DNA of 64,000 nt. Source: Marinomonas lutimaris. GTDB taxonomy: Bacteria; Pseudomonadota; Gammaproteobacteria; Pseudomonadales; Marinomonadaceae. Each line of letters starts with the position of its first letter. Position 1 is the stretch's first letter. The position numbers and the translations under genes were made by a program. The notes below the pieces were generated by a model. It worked only from the letters and a program-made list of their open reading frames with translations. It ran no database searches and was not told where the DNA came from. Where the stretch lies: assembly GCF_019426345.1 (NCBI RefSeq), contig NZ_JAHLLW010000001.1, positions 434,001-498,000 of the forward strand, in the 5' to 3' direction. Positions 26,288 through 35,172 of the stretch are shown piece by piece.

Positions 26288-27660
26288 TTAATTTCATTTG
26301 AATTGAGTTTCAGGCAAGCGCATAACCCAGGCTGTGCGTTGCTGAGAATTAATTCACCATTATGTAAGGACGCAATGGCACGGATTAATGTGAGCCCTAA
26401 ACCGTGTCCAAAGACATCATTTTTGGATGAGAGACGTTTGAAGCGTTGAGTGACAAATTCTAGACTTTCATCTGGAATGCCTTTGCCTTGGTCTGTCACC
26501 TTTATAAAGGTGTTCCCCAATGAAGAATCGATACTCAAGGTGATCACTTTGCTTTCTGGTGCGTATTTGATGGCATTGTCTAAAAGGTTAGCAATTGCTT
26601 GAAAAATAAGAATTTTATCAGCGTAGAAGAAGTGTTTTTTAGAGGCTTCTATAGCAAGCTGAATATCATAGTTTTCTGCTAATGGCTGATAGTATTCATA
26701 GACTTCGTGTAGTATTTCATAAGCATTGATTTTGTTTTTTTGGTGGCTTACTTGTCCTGTTTCTACTTCAGAAAGGCGCATGATAGAGCGGAAGAGCACT
26801 TGGATTTGCTCGGTTTCTTTGATTGCTTGTTCTAGTTCTTTAAGCTCTTCTCCTTCCACTCGTTCCGATATATTGATTAGTTTGTGTTGTAACCGTGTTA
26901 GAGGGGTTCTTAGCTCATGGGCCACGTGACTGGTAATGTCTCTCACTTCTCCCATGAGCCGTTGGGTGCGACCCAGTACAAGGTTGATTTCTTGGCCTAG
27001 CTGCCCGAACTCGTCGCCATTGTTTTTATAATCGACCCTAACGCTGTGTTTGCCTTTAGCGTAGTGCTCTAAGGCTTCTATTATGTGGTTCACCCGATAA
27101 AGGTTATGCAAGCTAAAAGGTAAGCTGATCAATAGAATCATCAATTGTATTGCCAATAATCCAGCGCCTGTCATGAGAGGAATAATTCTGGTCTGTTGGA
27201 TCATGGGTTGAATATTGTAAGCGTTAAAATACATGCCACCATCGGCTAACGGTACTAATAGTCCCAGTAGCTCCATGTCGTTATTTTCGAGTGAGATAAT
27301 GCTAGGTGGGTTGATATTGTTTTGTTGTAAGGTGGCGATATGTTGATTGGATATGTATTGGCTATTGTCGGATAAAATGCGACCATTTTCGTCGAAAATG
27401 AAGGTGAAGTGATCTTTTCTGACCTCCTTTTTATTTTCGTTTTTTAGTTTTTCTGCCAATTCATTACTACTGCTGAACGCCGTTTTTAATGTTTGGTTTT
27501 CAATGTTTTCAAAGATCATTCCTCGAACATGGCTTTTCATTATGTTATCTAAAACAAAGTCACAAATAAAAACTGAGGCGGAAGATATGAGTAAACAAAT
27601 AAAGGCGATCGTTGCAGCTTGTCTGAAGCTGCTGCTATGAAGTAAAGGCTTAATAAACAC
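26284..27660 (-). CDS. Two-component sensor histidine kinase
   Basis: A 458-residue kinase. Membrane helices at about 15-37 and 160-182 frame a 120-residue periplasmic sensor. A HAMP domain follows, then HisKA with the phospho-acceptor His247 in SHVAHELRTPLTRL, and the ATP-binding domain with N-box NLLDNAIKYAPE, G1 box DQGKGIP and G2 box GHGLGLT. It is encoded four bases downstream of its response regulator. Its ligand is unknown; the sensor region has no metal-binding cluster obvious to the eye. Its stop codon overlaps that of the convergent M50 gene. Confidence 0.93.
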   Translation of the reverse strand: MFIKPLLHSSSFRQAATIAFICLLISSASVFICDFVLDNIMKSHVRGMIFENIENQTLKTAFSSSNELAEKLKNENKKEVRKDHFTFIFDENGRILSDNSQYISNQHIATLQQNNINPPSIISLENNDMELLGLLVPLADGGMYFNAYNIQPMIQQTRIIPLMTGAGLLAIQLMILLISLPFSLHNLYRVNHIIEALEHYAKGKHSVRVDYKNNGDEFGQLGQEINLVLGRTQRLMGEVRDITSHVAHELRTPLTRLQHKLINISERVEGEELKELEQAIKETEQIQVLFRSIMRLSEVETGQVSHQKNKINAYEILHEVYEYYQPLAENYDIQLAIEASKKHFFYADKILIFQAIANLLDNAIKYAPESKVITLSIDSSLGNTFIKVTDQGKGIPDESLEFVTQRFKRLSSKNDVFGHGLGLTLIRAIASLHNGELILSNAQPGLCACLKLNSNEIN

Positions 27661-27664
27661 AGAA

Positions 27665-28330
27665 TTATCCTAGTGCATAACCAACCGAGCGAATGGTTCG
27701 AATAATAGGGTTTTTAGATCCGCCATCTAGCTTATGCCTTAATTTTGAAAGGTGGACATCAAGCACATTGGTTTGAGGATCGAAATGATAACCCCATGCT
27801 TTTTCTAACAGCATGCTACGAGTCACTGTTTGGCCTGGGTGTTCTGCCAGCACATAAAGCAACTTGAATTCTTTGTTCGTTAAGTCTATACGTTGTCCTG
27901 AACGGGTTACTTCATGTAGTTCAAGGTTGATCATCATGTCTTTGATCTTAATTAAGTTACTTGAAGCGATTTTCTTGGTGCGGCAGTACAGCCTTTCCAA
28001 GCGCAACAGTAGCTCTGTGAAGTCAAAAGGTTTTCCAAGATAGTCATCAGCACCCGCCCTAAGTCCTTCTATTCGGTCCGAAATTTGATCATTGGCCGAT
28101 AAAATAAGTATGGGTGGATGCGGTGTATTTTCTAATAAGCCCAGCAGTTGTATACCATCTAATTTCGGTAAAATACGGTCTAGTAAAATGACATCAAAGA
28201 CTTCTTCTTTAATCAGTTTTAGTGCGTCTTCGCCATTATCGACTAGCTTGCATGTATGACCTGAGACATGCAGCTTGCTGCTAATCCAATGGCTAACGGA
28301 GGCATCATCTTCAACAACGAGAATACGCAT
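27665..28330 (-). CDS. OmpR/PhoB family response regulator
   Basis: A 221-residue regulator. The receiver domain has acidic residues at 8-9, phospho-acceptor Asp51 (VILLDRILP) and conserved Lys about residue 101 (LGKPFDF). The winged-helix DNA-binding domain lies at about 125-221, with LTNKEFKLLYVLAEHPG and the recognition region NVLDVHLSKLRHKL. It is the partner of the kinase behind it. Located between the LEPR export block and the tad operon and pointing away from the latter, it is a candidate regulator of both. A perfect Fur palindrome lies 71 bases upstream. Confidence 0.94.
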   Translation of the reverse strand: MRILVVEDDASVSHWISSKLHVSGHTCKLVDNGEDALKLIKEEVFDVILLDRILPKLDGIQLLGLLENTPHPPILILSANDQISDRIEGLRAGADDYLGKPFDFTELLLRLERLYCRTKKIASSNLIKIKDMMINLELHEVTRSGQRIDLTNKEFKLLYVLAEHPGQTVTRSMLLEKAWGYHFDPQTNVLDVHLSKLRHKLDGGSKNPIIRTIRSVGYALG

Positions 28331-28400
28331 AGCTTCTTATCTCTATAGAATAAAAAAATAGTAATGAATGGCCGAGAGGTGTGTCGGTATACTAGTTCAT

Positions 28401-28419
28401 ATTGATAATGATTATCAAT
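28401..28419. promoter_or_regulatory. Perfect Fur-box palindrome
   Basis: ATTGATAATGATTATCAAT is an exact 9-1-9 inverted repeat. Its central 15 bases match the Fur 7-1-7 consensus TGATAATnATTATCA completely. It lies 71 bases before the response regulator and about 310 before flp, so repression of the two-component system by Fur-iron is the simpler reading. Confidence 0.8.
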
Positions 28420-28619
28420 AGCGTACTTGCTGTTTTTTTACATTTTCTTACAAACCTTAAATATTAAGTTCTTGTTGTCTTTATAAATAATTGTTTTTTA
28501 TAAGTTATTTTTAATTTTTGGCTTTTTTAAAAGTCTAGGGCTTCAATTTCTTTTGTCTTTTTCTTGTCAGGTCTGCTCATCCTAGCAACTGAGTAGCAAA
28601 GAGCCAGCTTACTTTCATT

Positions 28620-28636
28620 AAGCATTCTTAATGCTT
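28620..28636. promoter_or_regulatory. 7-3-7 inverted repeat upstream of flp
   Basis: AAGCATTCTTAATGCTT is a perfect seven-base inverted repeat with a three-base spacer, 91 bases upstream of the pilin start. It could be an operator for the tad operon. The binding factor is unknown. Confidence 0.4.
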
Positions 28637-28726
28637 CGCTTCTTGAGTTGTTAATGAGAATCAATCTTAATATATGTCGAGTTGAGTCACACATAAGATT
28701 ATTTTTAGTTTGGAAAAGGAAGAATT

Positions 28727-28924
28727 ATGAAAGCGAGCGTACGACGTTTTTTGTCTGATGAGCGAGGCGTGACAGCCATTGAATATGGCATTTTGGCGGC
28801 GGCGATGGCGGCGGCAATTGGGGTGATTTTCGGGTCTGATGGGGTATTTGTTACTGCTTTGAAAGAACGTTTTTCTTCCATTGCGGATCAAATAACCAAT
28901 ACCAGTAATCCTGGGTCTGAATAA
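28727..28924 (+). CDS. flp: Flp-type (type IVb) major pilin
   Basis: A 65-residue prepilin. A short basic leader ends at Gly14, followed by VTAIEYGILAAAMAAAIGVIF, the Flp motif with the glutamate and tyrosine that follow the cleavage site. AAGGAAG lies four bases before the start. It is the first gene of the tad operon and is the building block of the tight-adherence pilus. TadV, encoded next, should cut it. Confidence 0.95.
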   Translation: MKASVRRFLSDERGVTAIEYGILAAAMAAAIGVIFGSDGVFVTALKERFSSIADQITNTSNPGSE

Positions 28925-28938
28925 GTAGTGTGATCCCT

Positions 28939-29499
28939 ATGACAGACATTTTTGTTTCTTCTGTTCTGGTGTTTACCTCTGCTTGGGTGATTCTCACGGA
29001 CCTTTTCTATCGCCGTATTCATAATGTTTTGATCGTTGGCTTGCTATTGGGGTGGTGTGGGATCGCCATTTCATCTTTCTGGTCTGTTGGTCCCTACTCG
29101 AATGTACCTTCAGAGGATTTGCTGAGTTATTTAGGTTATTCCATTGCTGGTGCTGTTGGTGTGCTGGTTGTTGGTTTTGGACTTTTCTTGATTGGGCAAA
29201 TGGGAGCAGGAGATGTCAAGTTGATGTCTGTTTTATGTCTATGGGTTGGTTACGACAATCAGTTGGTCTTTCTTGTTGTTACCGCTTTAGTGGGAGGAAT
29301 GCTTGCGCTTCTTATGCCCGTTTTGTCTTTATTGGAAATTGCTGGAGCCAAAGTGATTGTGCAAATTTCGAGCCGATTTCCTCGGTTGAAAATTCCAGCG
29401 CCTTTGGTGTTTTCACGTGAAGGTGTTAAAGGGCTGCCTTACGGGTTGGCTATTTCTGGTGGGGCATTTTATTTATTAATAAGCCCATTTTCTCACTAA
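28939..29499 (+). CDS. tadV: Prepilin peptidase TadV/CpaA
   Basis: An inner-membrane aspartic protease of about 186 residues that processes Flp and pseudopilins. The catalytic aspartates lie in LTDLFYRRIHN and in GAGDVKLM, both typical of the short prepilin peptidases; the N-methylation domain of PilD is absent, as is normal for TadV. The start could also be the in-frame GTG at 28930; no strong ribosome binding site decides between them. Confidence 0.9.
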   Translation: MTDIFVSSVLVFTSAWVILTDLFYRRIHNVLIVGLLLGWCGIAISSFWSVGPYSNVPSEDLLSYLGYSIAGAVGVLVVGFGLFLIGQMGAGDVKLMSVLCLWVGYDNQLVFLVVTALVGGMLALLMPVLSLLEIAGAKVIVQISSRFPRLKIPAPLVFSREGVKGLPYGLAISGGAFYLLISPFSH

Positions 29500-29517
29500 T
29501 TCTATGGTTTGGAAGTT

Positions 29518-30447
29518 ATGAAAGTTTCGTCTGTTTTTTTTATATCTGGTGCGTTGGTTTTTGCGATAGGTGGCGCGCTTTTAGTTAGGGTGTTGGCATC
29601 GACACCTCCGCCGCCAGCCCCTGTTGTTAAGGCGGCCCCTGCTCCTAAGCCTGTATTTACGCCAGTTCTTGCTGCCTCAAAAGATCTTGTGCCTGGTGAT
29701 TTTATTGATAACTCAGCAGTGCAATGGTTGGCTGTAGATAAACAGTACGAGTCACATAGCTACTTTTTGAAAGGTGTTGATCAAGTTGATGCTGTCTTTG
29801 GGGCAACGGTCAGAGAACCTGTGGCTAAAGGGGATGTATTAGGTAGCCGTGTGGTTGTTCTCCCTGGTGATGCGGGATTTATCGCTTCTGTTCTTGAACC
29901 TGGAATGAGGGCGGTTGCTATTCCTGCTGATGCGGTGACAAGCAATGCTGGGTTGGTGTCAGCAGGGGATCGCGTCGATGTGGTTTTGGGGCTAAAACGG
30001 GACCAAGAAAACGGTGGTGAAGCAGATCCAATGGCATCAATTGAGTTACCTAAACTGGCTTCACAAACCCTACTTAGAAATGTTCGAGTATTAGCGCTGA
30101 ACGATGCTGTTGAAGAGATGGCGAAAGAAAAGCCTACGGAAGAAAAAAGCGGAGCAAAAAAGCGTAAGTTCTATGAAACGGTGACGTTGGAAGTCTTCCC
30201 GAAAGATGTTGAGCGATTAACGGTAGCCCGTGAAATAGGGGTTTTACAGCTTGCTTTGAGAAGCGTGAGAAACGAAATGCTTGTTGGCTCTTCGGATGAA
30301 AATCGAATAGCAGCGCGTGATGAGGTCACCACTCTTGGCCAAGTAACCGATATATACGATAGCTTTAAACCTCGAAAAAACGCCGAAAAATCTTCTGTTG
30401 TGATGTTCCGAGGTGAGTCAAAAGAAGTGTCAGAATTTGCTAATTAA
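29518..30447 (+). CDS. cpaB: Flp pilus assembly protein CpaB/RcpC
   Basis: A protein of about 309 residues with an N-terminal membrane segment, a proline-alanine-rich linker (TPPPPAPVVKAAPAPKP) and a SAF domain (DLVPGDFIDNSAVQW to GDVLGSRVV), followed by the RcpC region (MRAVAIPADAVTSNAGLVSAGDRVDVVL). CpaB is a periplasmic part of the pilus machine, probably working with the secretin encoded next. I prefer ATG 29518; a TTG nine bases upstream is also in frame. Confidence 0.9.
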   Translation: MKVSSVFFISGALVFAIGGALLVRVLASTPPPPAPVVKAAPAPKPVFTPVLAASKDLVPGDFIDNSAVQWLAVDKQYESHSYFLKGVDQVDAVFGATVREPVAKGDVLGSRVVVLPGDAGFIASVLEPGMRAVAIPADAVTSNAGLVSAGDRVDVVLGLKRDQENGGEADPMASIELPKLASQTLLRNVRVLALNDAVEEMAKEKPTEEKSGAKKRKFYETVTLEVFPKDVERLTVAREIGVLQLALRSVRNEMLVGSSDENRIAARDEVTTLGQVTDIYDSFKPRKNAEKSSVVMFRGESKEVSEFAN

Positions 30448-30494
30448 GAGTATTGCGCCGTTCCTTTCAGTTTATTTATTGTGGAAGTTGTTTG

Positions 30495-31886
30495 ATGTCC
30501 TTTAAATGTAATTTACTCGTTGTCCCTTTGCTTTTTGGGGTGTTTCTGCTGTCTGGAGTAAGCCGAGCCGCTTACCTTGAGCCCATGAATAATACGTCCG
30601 AGAGTCAGTCTGTTATAGGGACTTCCGCTTATCAACAGGTTGAAGTCAGCGGTAATGTCAATTTAGTTGTGAATCAGGGGAAGCTTTTAACCTTGCCGCA
30701 AAATGCTGCGAAGGTGCTGATTGCCAATCCTGATATTGCTAGTTTTCAAATGCCATCACCCGACAATGTTTTTGTGTTCGCCAAAAAATCGGGTTCAACC
30801 TCTTTGTATGCGTTAGACGATGAGAATCAGGTCATCTTGGCATTAACACTTAATGCTGGATATGATTTAGATAGTTTAACGAAACAAGTTGCTCAAGAAG
30901 TTCCTGGGTCTAATGTGCAGGTTGGGCCTGCGACGGAGAATGGACTTATTGTCCGTGGCTCAGTCCAAACCCCGCAACAAGCCAAAAAAGTGATCGATAG
31001 TATTGAGGCTTTTGTCGGTGGTGATGCGACTGGCAATGCTGGTGCTGGCAGCCAGACGTTACGTATAGTGAATCAGTTAAAAGTAGAGCTGTCTTCTCAG
31101 ATTAATATCAGTGTTCGTATTGTTGAGGTTTCCAGAAATTTGAGCAGTAGCTTAGGATTTAGTTGGGATGCTTTGTTTGATAATGGGAAATATTTTGCTC
31201 GTAATAGTGCGAGTTTGTTTGATGCTACAACAGGAGCCTTCACTGGGAGTGGTGTGACAAACGCTGTTTTTGGTGGTGCATCGGGAAACCTCGGTGGAGT
31301 TTTATCTGCACTATCAAATGATGGACTTGCGAGTATTTTAGCCGAACCTAATCTAACTGCTATGTCAGGTGAAACAGCAGGCTTTGCCGTTGGTGGGGAA
31401 GTGCCGATTGTAATCATTACAAACAATAACGTTACGATCGAATATAAGCAGTATGGCGTCATCATGCGCATGACTCCGACTCTGTTATCACCTAATCGTA
31501 TTAGTTTGCATATTGCTCCTGAGGTCAGTGATTTAACTGAAGAAGGTGCAGTAGAGTTACAAGGACTAACGGTTCCAGCCTTTAAGGTGCGTCGAGCTGA
31601 CACGACAGTCGAATTGGCCAGCGGTCAAAGCTTTGCATTAGCAGGTATGTTGCGCAGCAGTGTGAGTCAAACGGTGACTGGGGTGCCAGGTTTACGCAGC
31701 ATTCCAGGCCTTGGTCGCTTATTTGAATCTGAAACCAATCAAAAAGAAGAAACCGAGCTGGTTATTATTGCCACGGCTTATGTTGTAGCGCCGACTTCTT
31801 CGGGTGATCTACAAACCCCTGCGAAAGGCATTAGTACCATTGATGCTCATTTACCTCCCTTGGCATCAGCCGGTTATCTGTATTAA
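30495..31886 (+). CDS. cpaC: Flp pilus secretin CpaC/RcpA
   Basis: The outer-membrane pore of the Flp pilus, 463 residues. A signal peptide (ending SGVSRA) precedes the pilus/BON-like N-terminal domains (GKLLTLPQNAAKVLIANPDIASFQ) and the secretin domain, with the conserved EVPI and VPGLRSIPGLGRLFES near the end. ATG 30495 has GGAAG seven bases upstream; a TTG 42 bases earlier in the same frame would put the signal peptide out of place. Confidence 0.94.
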   Translation: MSFKCNLLVVPLLFGVFLLSGVSRAAYLEPMNNTSESQSVIGTSAYQQVEVSGNVNLVVNQGKLLTLPQNAAKVLIANPDIASFQMPSPDNVFVFAKKSGSTSLYALDDENQVILALTLNAGYDLDSLTKQVAQEVPGSNVQVGPATENGLIVRGSVQTPQQAKKVIDSIEAFVGGDATGNAGAGSQTLRIVNQLKVELSSQINISVRIVEVSRNLSSSLGFSWDALFDNGKYFARNSASLFDATTGAFTGSGVTNAVFGGASGNLGGVLSALSNDGLASILAEPNLTAMSGETAGFAVGGEVPIVIITNNNVTIEYKQYGVIMRMTPTLLSPNRISLHIAPEVSDLTEEGAVELQGLTVPAFKVRRADTTVELASGQSFALAGMLRSSVSQTVTGVPGLRSIPGLGRLFESETNQKEETELVIIATAYVVAPTSSGDLQTPAKGISTIDAHLPPLASAGYLY

Positions 31887-31904
31887 TTATTAGGTGGTTT
31901 AGTT

Positions 31905-32549
31905 ATGCGTGTTATCACTTTTACAATTGCGATTCTGGTGTTGTTGAGTGGCTGTGATCGCACTGTTCATCAGTTAAGAAATGGCCCTGACTCGAGTATG
32001 CGTCAGAATGAATCCTTTTCGGTAAAGCCGACAGCCTCGTCTATCTCATTAAAAGTTCAGCCGAGCGGCAGTTTAACGCCATCGTCTCTGTCTGGATTAA
32101 ATAGTCTTTTGAAAAACCAAGGGCGTTTGTCTAATCAAACGATTCGAATTCAACCATTAAGTGAGCAAGGGGAGCAGTTTGCTCAGCGTTTGGGGCAGTC
32201 TTTGTTGGAATTGGGGGTTCAGGGAGAGAGTTTATTTATCCAGCCGTTGGTCTATCAAGAAGCTGAGACTGCGTGGGATCTGAATGTGGTATCAGAGGCC
32301 ATTATCGTTGTGACGCCAGATTGTGTTATTGAAGACAGCACCACATGGAGCGTTAAACCATTCGACGCGGTGGGGACATTAGGCTGTGCAAATCGCTCTA
32401 ATATTGCCCGAATGGTAGTAAATCCAAGAGACCTGATACGCGCCAGAACATTAGATTCTGCTGATGGAATTAATGCTGTCGGTGCAGTGAAGCGTTACCA
32501 CGAAGCAGACATTACACCTCTGTTAGATATCGACTTTAATGAAGATTAA
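31905..32549 (+). CDS. cpaD: Flp pilus assembly lipoprotein CpaD
   Basis: A 214-residue lipoprotein. The signal ends in LLSGC at residue 17. The C-terminal stretch LGCANRSNIARMVVNPRDLIRARTL is the CpaD family signature. CpaD is thought to assist the secretin in the outer membrane. It lies 18 bases after cpaC and 14 before cpaE. Confidence 0.88.
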   Translation: MRVITFTIAILVLLSGCDRTVHQLRNGPDSSMRQNESFSVKPTASSISLKVQPSGSLTPSSLSGLNSLLKNQGRLSNQTIRIQPLSEQGEQFAQRLGQSLLELGVQGESLFIQPLVYQEAETAWDLNVVSEAIIVVTPDCVIEDSTTWSVKPFDAVGTLGCANRSNIARMVVNPRDLIRARTLDSADGINAVGAVKRYHEADITPLLDIDFNED

Positions 32550-32563
32550 GGCAGGAAGATCCG

Positions 32564-33808
32564 ATGAGCGATAGTAATCAAAAGCAAAATAATGAATCGC
32601 AATTTTTGGCAATTTTTGCTGCCGATAGTGCGCAAGTTAAACAGTTTGGCGACAGCCTGTCCCGTTTGGGATACTCGTCCGATAGGGTGTTTCTCGGAGG
32701 TGTTGAAACCGCTGAATCATGGGTTAAAGAGCATGCTATTCCATCATTATTATTTGTTGATATTGATAATGAAGTGGCCCCTTTAGTGTCGATTTCTGCG
32801 TTGCTTGAGTTGTGTGGTCCGACATGCAAAATTGTGGCATTTGGCTCTGAGCAAAGTATTGATTTGTACCGAGCGCTGTTATCTAACGGCGTATTCGATT
32901 ATCTCTTGAAACCCATTCCTTTGGATATGATTTCAGCTGTGATACAGCGCGCTGAAAAAGGCAAGGTTGATGATGCGACCACGGGAAGAACCATTGCGGT
33001 AACGGGAACATCGGGTGGAGTTGGTGCCTCCCTTGTCTCTCTTGGGCTTGCCCAATCGTTATCGACAAAGCGCCATATGATGACGGCATTAGTGGATTTT
33101 GACCGCAAAAACGGCTCATTAGGGCTAATGCTAGGTTATAACGGTGATGCGGGGCTAGGCAGTGCGTTAAGTGCTGAGAATATCGATGCAAGATTGCTTG
33201 GTAGATCGATAGGGAAAGTGGATACACGCCTTAGTTTAGTCGCTCAGGTTCCGGATTTTCATGCTGAAGAGTTAACGGATTCTTATCCTGCGTTGGTTCT
33301 GGGTAGCAGTTTATGTCGCATGTTTAATCAAGTTATATGGGATTTGCCAAGTGCCAAGCCGTTTGGCTCTATGGATGTTTTGGCTCACGCTCAAACACGC
33401 ATCATTGTGACCGATTTTACGGTAACTGATGCCCGTAATACGTTACGTTTATTAAATGAGATTGGGGATGAATCATCAGGGCAGCGTATTCTTCTGGTGC
33501 GTAATAGCTCAAGGCATATGGATAAGGAAGTCATTTCTCAAAAAGAGTTTGAGGAATTTATTGGTCGCAAGATCGATATGGTTTTGCCTTATGCGGGTTC
33601 TGGGTTGGGCAGTAGTTTATTGCAAGGAAAGCTCTCGCTGGAGGCTTTCCCTGATTTTGCGTTGGGGTTGCTAAACTTAGCAGATCTAGCGTGTGGTAAG
33701 GTGCCTCAGCAAAGCATCAAGAAAACGTCAGCTATCACTACGGTTTTGCGTCGCTTATTTAAGACGAATAAGTCTCCAGAGATGATGCTGAAAGGCGGGC
33801 GTTTATGA
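32564..33808 (+). CDS. cpaE: Pilus localisation ATPase-like protein CpaE/TadZ
   Basis: A 414-residue protein with an N-terminal receiver-like domain (about 10-130) and a ParA/MinD-like domain. The Walker-A-like loop reads GTSGGVGAS near residue 149: both lysines of the deviant ParA motif are missing, as in many CpaE proteins. TadZ/CpaE marks the site of pilus assembly at a cell pole. The stop overlaps the cpaF start (ATGA). Confidence 0.9.
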   Translation: MSDSNQKQNNESQFLAIFAADSAQVKQFGDSLSRLGYSSDRVFLGGVETAESWVKEHAIPSLLFVDIDNEVAPLVSISALLELCGPTCKIVAFGSEQSIDLYRALLSNGVFDYLLKPIPLDMISAVIQRAEKGKVDDATTGRTIAVTGTSGGVGASLVSLGLAQSLSTKRHMMTALVDFDRKNGSLGLMLGYNGDAGLGSALSAENIDARLLGRSIGKVDTRLSLVAQVPDFHAEELTDSYPALVLGSSLCRMFNQVIWDLPSAKPFGSMDVLAHAQTRIIVTDFTVTDARNTLRLLNEIGDESSGQRILLVRNSSRHMDKEVISQKEFEEFIGRKIDMVLPYAGSGLGSSLLQGKLSLEAFPDFALGLLNLADLACGKVPQQSIKKTSAITTVLRRLFKTNKSPEMMLKGGRL

Positions 33809-35172
33809 TTATTAATCATGTCCCTAGAACCAAAACCGCTGCGCAGCGTGTTTCAGCGACAGAGGTTTCGGCACAAGAAGAGAGCAACACAAAAAAGCTT
33901 GCTCGCCAGGCATCATCGCAAAGCAATAGTGACACGCTTAGTTTGAAGAATAAGCGACTCATTCGGGAACAGCTTTATGAGCAAATAGACCCAGTTAAAG
34001 CATCCACCTTGAGTCATGACAGCCTAAATCATCAAATTGAAATGATGATTCGCAGTATCTGTGACACGAATCGCTTACAGCTATCGCAAGATGATGAACA
34101 AGCTATTTGCCGAGAAATGTTCCATGAAATGGTGGGGATCGGCCCTATCGAACCCTTGCTTGCCGATGACTCGGTGAACGATATTCTGGTCAATGGCGCA
34201 GGGCAAGTGTTTGTGGAGCGTTACGGCAAGCTTGAGTTATCAAATATTCGATTTATCGATGAGGAGCATGTGCTCAATATTGCGCAGCGTATTGCTGCTG
34301 CAGTTGGGCGTCGCATCGATGAAACTCAGCCAATGGTCGATGCGCGTCTCGCCGACGGCAGTCGAGTCAATATTATTACTTACCCTTTGGCGATTGACGG
34401 TACCAGTATTTCGATTCGTAAGTTTATGCGTCGCAATATGTCATTAGAAATTCTTGAGCAGCGTGGTGCGTTATCGAATGACATGGTCGACGTGCTGCGT
34501 CGTGCTATGCAGGGCAAGTTAAACATTATTGTGTCTGGTGGTACCGGTGCAGGTAAGACGACCCTGTTGAATGCGTTATCACAAAAGATCAGTAACGAAG
34601 ATCGAATTATTACCATAGAAGATGCCGCAGAGCTGCAGTTGCAGCAAGTGCATGTGGTACGCCTAGAAACGCGTCCTGTCAGTGCCGAGGGTACAGGGAA
34701 AGTTGATCAACGAGACTTGGTTCGTAACGCCTTGAGGATGCGTCCTGACCGCATCATTTTAGGTGAGGTGCGTGGCGGCGAAAGTTTCGATATGTTGCAA
34801 GCGATGAATACTGGCCATGATGGCTCCTTGTGTACCGTTCACTCGAATACCCCTCGTGATGCGATTATGCGATTGGAAAATATGGTGATGATGGCCAGCA
34901 TGCAGTTGCCATTGGAAGCCATTCGTCGACAGATTGCCAGTGCTGTGGATTTGATTGTTCAAGTTGAACGTATGCGTGATGGTTCTCGTCGTATTGTCTC
35001 TATTACAGAAGTTTGTGGTATGGAAGATGACGTGATTCAAACCCAGGAGTTGTTTGCGTTCGAAACGGATTCTATTGACGGACAAGGACGAGTATCTGGA
35101 CGATTTGTCTCATCAGGACAGCGACCTAGCTTTTATACAACTCACTCACATTATTTTGATGAGGCTGTATAA
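33805..35172 (+). CDS. cpaF: Flp pilus assembly ATPase CpaF/TadA
   Basis: The 455-residue secretion ATPase that powers pilus assembly. Walker A is GGTGAGKT around residues 245-252, with the Asp and His boxes ([25 protein letters not shown]) and a Walker B-like [17 protein letters not shown]. An N-terminal CpaF domain precedes. It starts within the cpaE stop and is directly followed by tadB. Confidence 0.96.
   Translation: MIINHVPRTKTAAQRVSATEVSAQEESNTKKLARQASSQSNSDTLSLKNKRLIREQLYEQIDPVKASTLSHDSLNHQIEMMIRSICDTNRLQLSQDDEQAICREMFHEMVGIGPIEPLLADDSVNDILVNGAGQVFVERYGKLELSNIRFIDEEHVLNIAQRIAAAVGRRIDETQPMVDARLADGSRVNIITYPLAIDGTSISIRKFMRRNMSLEILEQRGALSNDMVDVLRRAMQGKLNIIVSGGTGAGKTTLLNALSQKISNEDRIITIEDAAELQLQQVHVVRLETRPVSAEGTGKVDQRDLVRNALRMRPDRIILGEVRGGESFDMLQAMNTGHDGSLCTVHSNTPRDAIMRLENMVMMASMQLPLEAIRRQIASAVDLIVQVERMRDGSRRIVSITEVCGMEDDVIQTQELFAFETDSIDGQGRVSGRFVSSGQRPSFYTTHSHYFDEAV

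Larger units (their letters stand above)
28331..28726. other. 396-base divergent intergenic region between the response regulator and flp
   Basis: Gene-free, AT-rich region that must hold the promoters of the two-component system and of the tad operon. It contains the Fur palindrome (28401-28419) and a 7-3-7 inverted repeat (28620-28636). A weaker Fur-like stretch TGAGAATCAATCTTA lies near 28654. No RNA gene was recognised. Confidence 0.7.

Noticed and set aside
28654..28668. Second Fur box before flp
   Set aside because: TGAGAATCAATCTTA agrees with the consensus too poorly to call; mentioned only in the intergenic entry.
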